A stretch of DNA of 64,000 nucleotides from Watersipora subatra (taxonomy: Eukaryota; Bryozoa; Gymnolaemata; Cheilostomatida; Watersiporidae), in the NCBI RefSeq assembly GCF_963576615.1, contig NC_088711.1, positions 61,654,248-61,718,247 on the forward strand, read 5' to 3'. Position numbers and translations under genes: made by a program. Each line of letters opens with the position of its first letter. The stretch's first letter is position 1. The notes beneath the pieces are model-generated. The model ran no database searches, was not told the origin of the DNA, and was given only the letters and a program-made list of their open reading frames with translations. Positions 58,261-64,000 of the stretch are shown here, one piece after another.

Positions 58261-58365
58261 CTATGCATTTATCATTTTCCAGTTTATATCCAGCTGCACA
58301 GCCACAAGTATTTTGATCCTCATTACATTTACAATGCTCATCAGATTCACACAAGTTACAGTCAA
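58261..58365 (-). CDS. EGF-like domain exon (class 1-1)
   Basis: A 105 base minus-strand exon with good splice sites on both sides: acceptor TTTACTTTCTAG ending at 58366 and donor GTAAGTATAT starting at 58260. It reads DCNLCESDEHCKCNEDQNTC, then GCAAGYKLENDKCIG, with seven cysteines spaced C-x2-C-x5-C-x-C-x6-C-x-C-x10-C and the C-x-C-x2-G-Y end typical of EGF modules. Both introns are phase 1 (two bases complete the first codon and one base is left over), the symmetric class used in exon shuffling of extracellular modules. No transposon feature surrounds it, so it is most likely one exon of a host gene for a secreted or membrane protein. Neighbouring exons were not found in the window and may lie beyond other introns. 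The sequence has no stop or lesion. Confidence 0.75.
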   Translation of the reverse strand: MTVTCVNLMSIVNVMRIKILVAVQLDINWKMINA

Positions 58366-59760
58366 CTAGAAAAGTAAAAACATGTAGTACAATTACTTTA
58401 AAATTAAAGAATTTAAAACTTCCGAAAGATGTACATTGAATTCAGCATTCTTAATATTCTTTATCATGCAAAATAATAACTGCTTTCAGCCTCAAAAGAG
58501 GAAGTATAACCAAAATGTAATATTGACATAGCATTTTTTTATTTTCATGTCAATGTTGTCAATATTTTTATGCCAAAGGCTTATTTTCTTCCTTTCTAAA
58601 GATTAGCAAAAATACCATCATTCTTTAAAATATTTTTTTTAACTTAAAACCTATAATGAAAAACCACTGTGCAAAACCTAATGACAAATATTTTCATTAG
58701 GTTTTGCACAGTAGGAAGTTAGTTAGCATTTGAATGTAATTGTACACCATTCAGTTAAATCTCATGCAAAACAATCATTCATTTTTAACTGTTTTGTGAA
58801 ATGGTTCTGAACATTTATATCAGATTCAATTGTAAGTAATTCGATGTATATAATCAAATGTTAAAATTTAAAGGCAAATATTAGCTTTAAGCTTATGAGA
58901 TTTCTCTTTCTACACTGTTGCTTGTTTGAATGGATGACAGGAGACCCATGAGACTGAACACTTCCTGGCACTTCCAGTAGGAAAAGAGTTGCAGTACATT
59001 ATATGAGAAAGCCATAATATGAGCTGATCACAATAGACTAGCAACTAAGACTAGGAAAAACAAGACTAGGACTAGCAAAAAGTAGTCAAGATAAACCTAC
59101 AGAGAATCTTTGTAGACTTTATCAAAAATAATCAGTTTTTTTTTATTATTTGTGATTATTTTTTATGTTTGGGGTAAGCTGATTGCCTAAAATTGGAAAA
59201 CCTTCATTGCAACTAAACCACTCAGATCAATCGAAAGTGCTTTTATGACATCTGTAATTGCAAAGAGGAACGGAGTAGAGGAACTCAGTGTAGTAAAAGT
59301 AGTGCAACTGTTACTTCTATCTTAGTTTTTACTTTTAGTGACGATTTAAGTTTCAAGCTCACTACTTGAAAGTAATGCAACTTGACTGCAACAGCCGATA
59401 TAAACTATTGTACCGATAATAACTTTTGTACATCATTTTCTTCTGAGCATTTTAATTGCAATCAAGCCTTATCGATTTTATTATAGAAACATTCTGACAA
59501 TTAGATCACCTCAAACATCAAAAGCAATTGCAAATGATAGAAAAATACCTATACTTTCTAATAAAATCTACAAACAATTTATGTATGTTTATCTTTGAGC
59601 GTTTTAGCTATCTAAACTGTTCAGTTGGAAGATAGGCTACATAGCTATTGTATATACATTTTCAAATCGAGCTGTTGACAGCTTAGAGCCATACATACAA
59701 AAGGGTAGTCTGAACGAGAATATAAAGAAAAAGTACTTAATTGAGAAAAGGTAAAGTGTG
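58366..59760. other. Probable intron or intergenic DNA, nothing recognised
   Basis: AT-rich. A short inverted pair AGGTTTTGCACAGT / CACTGTGCAAAACCT with TAATG (58660-58711) forms a hairpin around a 20-base loop. No exon is supported. Confidence 0.4.
58660..58712. repeat. Hairpin with about 17 base arms
   Basis: CACTGTGCAAAACCTAATG (58663-58681) pairs with CATTAGGTTTTGCACAGT (58695-58712), with the loop ACAAATATTTT between. Perfect over at least 18 bases. Confidence 0.8.
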
Positions 59761-59775
59761 GTTTGCTCTCCCTGT

Positions 59776-60130
59776 ATCAGTACACCTATACACTGTTGGT
59801 ACACATGTATAAATGTGGCTGGAGGCTCCAGTACATGTGTATACACATGCTATACAGAGGAATACATCTTGGTACATGTAGATACACAGGTTTAGTACAC
59901 ACATGTATACACACTAGGTGTATACAGTGGCGAGCCACTGTCATGCCAGTGTATGATGAGTATACACGTGTAGCATAAGGCTGAGCAATGGACTCATTCA
60001 TATGTACCAGTACAGGTTTCGGACACATGTCCAAAAAGTGTCAGGACAGTGTACCAGATGTGTATGGGTTCAGAGTGGGCAATACTTGCTTTTGCCTGGG
60101 TCGTCTCAGCCCTGCATAAGTACACATACT
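59776..60130. repeat. Degenerate array of TACACATGTATAC-type words
   Basis: About a dozen variants of GTACACATGTATAC and GTGTATACACATG occur in both orientations over 350 bases, unlike the flanks. Many are themselves palindromic (ACATGT, GTATAC). There is no fixed period. Confidence 0.45.
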
Positions 60131-60637
60131 CACAGATCTATACATGGCCGTTTTTTTATTATAATCATAATCAAATTGTACCTCTGCCAGGTAAACCGCT
60201 GTTCAGATGTTCCTTTCATCTCTAATTGTAGTCCAAACTTAAAGAATCATTGTGTGGTCTGAGCGTTGCATAGGTACACACATTCAAGATTACATTAAAC
60301 ATGTTATTGAAATCAAATCCAAGCTCCGGGCCGGGTAAACCTACAGATTGTTTTGTCAGAAGAGGTTGCTTTCACCTGTTTGGCATAAATTTAGTTACAG
60401 CAAGTACCTCTACTATCAAGTTTAAAAAACAATCATATTGATCTTCACCAGGAGTAAAGTCGTACTATAGGCAAGTTTGGCTGGTAGGGGAGATTGACAT
60501 GTTCCTGTTTGATGAGAGCAATAAGGGTAATCAATTAAAGTATTTTTGATCTTTATTTCACAATTATACATTGACAGCAAATACTACTATATTATATACA
60601 TTATATCAAACTTTGTAAACCTTAGAAATGTCATATA
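60131..60637. other. Spacer downstream of the Merlin-type gene, nothing recognised
   Basis: Likely holds the 3' UTR of the minus-strand transposase gene at its right edge. No terminal inverted repeat partner could be defined. Confidence 0.3.
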
Positions 60638-62487
60638 TTATTCATAATGAGCTTCCCCTGGGTAAGGTCTCCCCAACCAAAGGTTCCACATGTAAACATG
60701 TAGCTGTTCTTGAAGTTTTACTTCATCAAATGCACCATTAGGGCATCTTGACTTCACAAACTTCTTGGCATGGCGCCACTGAGTTTCAATCCCATTAGTG
60801 TGTGCACCTGCAAAAATGATAATAATTACATGTATATAATCACTATTTCTACCAACCACGCGTTACAAATCATCTAGATTCAATTCTCATTGAGCGCTAC
60901 TTTGTATTTACATAACATCGCACAGTGTATATGATGTGTCTAGTTTTGTTAACATTATTTTCATCTAGCATCACTAAGTTTTAGGATTTCACAAACCTAT
61001 CAAATGAATCAAGACCAATTGCTGTGTTTCACATTTTTCGAATAGTGCAACTACCTGTCACTGGATCCACAAAGTTGATGCTGTGGTTCACGCAGTGATG
61101 AATATAGATCAAGTTCAGTCCATTGTATGCCCGCCATCCATCAGTGGTCACTGTGGAGCCCAGGGAGACATGATTCATTATAACTGCTCTCAATGTCCTA
61201 TGGGTTCTGTCAGGTACTACTTGGAATATTGCTCTGTTGTTATACTCATCTAGAATTCCTACCACCCATCTTTCTTTGATAAGCCTGCTAATTCCTGCCT
61301 AAAAATTTACCATGTTTAACAAAGACTTTTATAATAGGTATGGAATGCAATGAATGAATGAATTTGGTACACATGACTGATAGGAGTCAGCTCTCATTAT
61401 ATTCATATCAATATGTGTTATACATGTACTTGTACATGTATATGTGGTTATAATGGGTGCATGTCAAGAACCCTCTACAGACTCAATGTAGCTTACCTTT
61501 CTTTTCACAAACAAGCTCTCATCAACTTGAAAGCGGAAGTTTATGCCTCCAAGAATGCCAGGTGAATTTCTGTGGAATGAATCAATGGCAATGCTATCAA
61601 GCTCTTTCCCTAACCTCCGGTATGAAGCTATGTCTCTTTGCTGTATAGTTACTCTTATGTTCTTATATGTATGGTTGTTTAACGCCCAGGCCAAGATGTA
61701 CCTAGAGAAGAGGAACAACAACCTTGATCAAATATGACCCATTCTTTTGTAGAGTTGTCTGTCCACGCACGTGACTGCCCACGCTAGTGAGTCAACCACC
61801 GGCTCCTTGGTCAAAACTGTCTGCATTTTAACAAAAGCATAGTTACTGGGCATTTTCATTAATTAGACCACAACAATGACCTGCTTGTTAAAACTCACCT
61901 TAGAATAACCTTTAGATCAAAATCTGAGAAGAGGGCAAAGAAAGATTTGTCTCTTAGAGATACCTGTGACCTACAATGTGGACAGTCCCTGAAAACATGG
62001 GTAGAACAGAAAAGTCATCATCAAATTTTTTTGGACTACCCATTTATTATTAACATGTTATACATTAATCCCCATAATTATGCTATGAAAAAATTACATA
62101 CCAGTAGTGTAACTGTAAGTGGAAAGGGGGTGTGCAACAGTACAGCCAGTGACAATGTGAGTGAAAGTTTTAATACATTGATCATGGCTCGACTGTGTTC
62201 AACTGCCTTGCATAACAACAACCAAAAATCACACATTTACCTGGACCTTTACTTATTCTGCTGTCGATTATGGAGTTTACTTTGGTTAATGAGGTGCTAA
62301 CTAAGAGCACTTAACATACATATAAGTCTTTACGGTTGGTCCGGCAATGCAGCCTCATCGGGACTGGATCTACACAGTTTTCACAAGATTTGGTGCTGCT
62401 CAGTAACTTAACAGACATCAACCAATCCACAAATTCTTTATGAGGAAGGCTCAACTCAGTTGTAAATGAATACATTGTTTCACCCAT
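60638..62487 (-). CDS. ISXO2/IS1016-like (Merlin-type) DDE transposase gene, five exons
   Basis: Exons: 62320-62487, 61899-61988, 61497-61701, 61055-61298, 60638-60807. Exon 1 starts MGETMYSFTTELSLPHKEFV and has CENC. Exon 2 (acceptor TTTTCAG, donor GTGAG) reads DCPHCRSQVSLRDKSFFALF; the two Cys pairs form the usual zinc ribbon. Exon 3 (CTTCTCTAG, GTAAGC) reads RYILAWALNNHTYKNIRV and ends FQVDESLFVKRK with catalytic Asp 1. Exon 4 (TTTTTAG, GTAGTT) has KERWVVGILDEYN and VTTDGWRAYNGL with Asp 2. Exon 5 (TTTTTGCAG) has GAHTNGIETQWRHAKKFV with the catalytic Glu and ends TAA at 60638. Exons 2-5 join in phase (2, 0, 1) without any stop. The link from exon 1 (phase 0 at GTATGT) to exon 2 (phase 2) does not match, so a micro-exon was missed or a small lesion lies there. 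Family transposases cut and paste DNA; bacterial IS1595/IS1016 relatives have no introns. Confidence 0.8.
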
Positions 62488-63895
62488 GCCCTAATCCTTA
62501 GAGTGAACTGAACCAAAAAGCCGGAAATAGCATAAACCTCATAAAATCATTATTTAAATTATAAAACAAACTGAAAAAAAAACAAGAAAGACGGAGCAGC
62601 ACGGATTGAGGTTTCCGGTAAAAGCTAGTTCCCATCAGAAAAGTCGTGCGCCCTAGGCATGCGGTATATACGGTAGAAATATCCCATCAGAAAAGTCTCA
62701 CTTGTGTTTATGCACGCGTATCTCGGGTACCTGACTATGTTACAGGAACTTAGGTTAAGGGAGCCAGCCAGGCTTTAGAAGGAAAAGTCTATCAGACCAA
62801 TGATATACAGCTGTATATCATTGATCAGACAGGCTTGCAGGATTATGTAGCTTTCTCAGCTTATTGTAACATGTTTAGCTTATTGAGGTCCCTAAGTATA
62901 TATATACAAGGGTGAATTGAATAGCATTCTTTTTCCTGCTTCAAGCTAGTGAAGACGTGGTGAGTGCTTATAAAACACGCAACAACCCGATTTATTTTAT
63001 CACTCCTACCTGGCGTGTAGTTGCTTGAGGAAATAATAAATAGCCATGATCTGTTTGGAATAGTGCATCATCTTCATTTTGCTGCTAGCTCAACCTGAGG
63101 TGAGTAGTTGCTGAGTGAAGTCTTGTTGTAAATTGATGATACAACCACAACAACCTGTGCATCACTAGCATGTATATAAACCCCAGTTTGGCTTGTGTTC
63201 AGGCTAGCACATTCCAGAAAAAGTACACAAAGTTCAGCATCATTGTTATTGAACTTTGTGTTCTCCTTTCGTGGTGGGCTGGTTTTTCTGTGTGTTCTTG
63301 TTTATTAGGCCTATTTACCACAAGAATTATGTTATTACGAAATAATTGCGTTAATATCCCAAACTCCCAACCCTTTATCTCTTTGTTAGTATTGTCATTT
63401 GTTCTGTGAGAAGTTGAGTGTGATGGAAATTTGTTGATTGTGACTGTCTAGATTTATTAAGACGGAAGGTTAGCTTAAATCTCAGTCAATCATAATTATC
63501 ACAGGTCTAGCCAAAACAAGGAATAATATTATTACTAGCTACAAGTGAGTACAGTGTATCATATTTATACCATGCATAACATTACTAATTTACTTGAAAC
63601 AACCGCAGCTGTACTTTGTGCCTTTTTTCCTGTCGGCATCACTTTTTAAAACAATATGGCACAGGTCAGTAGATATATGCAGTAGGCCTAGATCTTTCTT
63701 AGTAGCAGTCGAAACCAATTACCGGTATTACTTCCTAAAATTCTGTTACAGTACTCATTCTGTTTATTTACAGCCTAAAGATGGTGGCTACTCCATTACG
63801 GTGTATGCTGTATGTGCATTCGGCAATTCAGGTGATGTCCAAAAATACATAAAAGAATATGAGCTGAGACACTTTAAATTAAATTAAAGTTAAAA
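62488..63895. other. Upstream region of the transposase gene and spacer
   Basis: TCCCATCAGAAAAGTC occurs twice (62632 and 62683), and a perfect 26 base palindrome lies at 62798-62823. A frame at 63774-63887 after TTTACAG reads PKDGGYSITVYAVCAFGNSG but matches nothing that I recognise. Confidence 0.35.
62798..62823. repeat. Perfect 26 bp palindrome
   Basis: CAATGATATACAG is followed directly by its reverse complement CTGTATATCATTG, with no loop. Confidence 0.85.
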
Positions 63896-64000
63896 TAAAA
63901 TTAAAGTCTTTCAGAAAAAGCTAGTGCGAATTATATGTCATAAACCCTTTGACTATCCATCAAAAGAATTGTTTACTCAAACTAATATTTTACCTATAGA
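63896..64000 (+). pseudogene. LINE reverse transcriptase C-terminal fragment, runs off the window
   Basis: The frame reads VFQKKLVRIICHKPFDYPSK, then ELFTQTNILPI. The words FQKK-x-x-RII-x and 'LF...NIL.I' are the conserved segment after the RT domain in CR1/Jockey-type LINEs. The upstream sequence is simple AT-rich DNA, so the copy is 5'-truncated. The right end is beyond the window. Confidence 0.6.

Noticed and set aside
60638..62487. Bacterial contamination carrying an IS1595-type transposase
   Set aside because: The coding sequence is split by GT-AG introns with matching phases and the surroundings are AT-rich animal DNA.
63594..63887. Host exon reading QPKDGGYSITVYAVCAFG
   Set aside because: An acceptor-like TTTACAG precedes it, but no donor, family match or second exon could be found, so it is only noted.

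Overview
The window is nuclear DNA from an invertebrate animal, most likely a lophotrochozoan such as a mollusc or bryozoan. This is inferred from AT-rich background, GT-AG introns, long (TA)n tracts, hammerhead-ribozyme repeats, Penelope-like elements, an R4/Dong-like LINE, a BED-finger hAT element and an intron-rich ISXO2/Merlin-type transposase gene. No bacterial operon, rRNA gene or convincing functional tRNA gene is visible. Almost everything recognisable is a mobile element or its debris; the best host-gene evidence is one EGF-like exon near 58.3 kb.

Layout. 0.3-4 kb: a diverged 1.2 kb direct duplication and dispersed repeats. 5.2-7.9 kb: a broken THAP-domain gene with two exons whose splice phases still match, then a P2X7-C-terminal-like zinc domain on the other strand. 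8.5-10.8 kb: a broken multicopy 'FSGCD' protein gene split by a solo LTR and a 32 bp tandem repeat. 11.9-13.2 kb: a 670 bp unit repeated in tandem, with an inverted relative at 28.3 kb. 15.0-16.0 kb: four nearly identical 259 bp units, each with a complete hammerhead ribozyme fold on the minus strand (a retrozyme-like array) between (TA)n tracts, followed by a Tc1/mariner-type MITE. 18.1-26.1 kb: a decayed Ty3/gypsy element (minus) with three LTRs and tandem leader repeats. 26.5-29 kb: tRNA-derived repeats and a LINE tail in (TA)n. 29.9-31.8 kb: a decayed hAT element. 32.1-33.7 kb: a fold-back pogo-like element. 33.8-36.7 kb: a Penelope-like element with an open RT/GIY-YIG frame, an inverted partial copy and a hammerhead motif at each end. 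37-39.3 kb: SINE-like repeats. 40.1-46.1 kb: a second Ty3/gypsy element (plus) with an extra zinc-knuckle ORF after integrase. 47.9-58.2 kb: a cluster of Penelope fragments and four copies of one R4/Dong-like LINE, nearly all bordered by (TA)n, two of them near full length with a tRNA-like 5' head. 58.3 kb: the EGF exon. 60.6-62.5 kb: a five-exon Merlin/ISXO2 transposase gene. The window ends inside another LINE fragment.

How the parts relate. The (TA)n tracts act as shared landing sites: LINE copies, the mariner MITE, the retrozyme array and the fold-back element all abut them. Hammerhead motifs occur in two settings, Penelope termini (three loci, usually in inverted pairs) and the 259 bp satellite. 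Apart from the Penelope ORF and the Merlin gene, all TE coding regions carry stops or frameshifts. All calls come from reading the sequence by eye; no database search was run.
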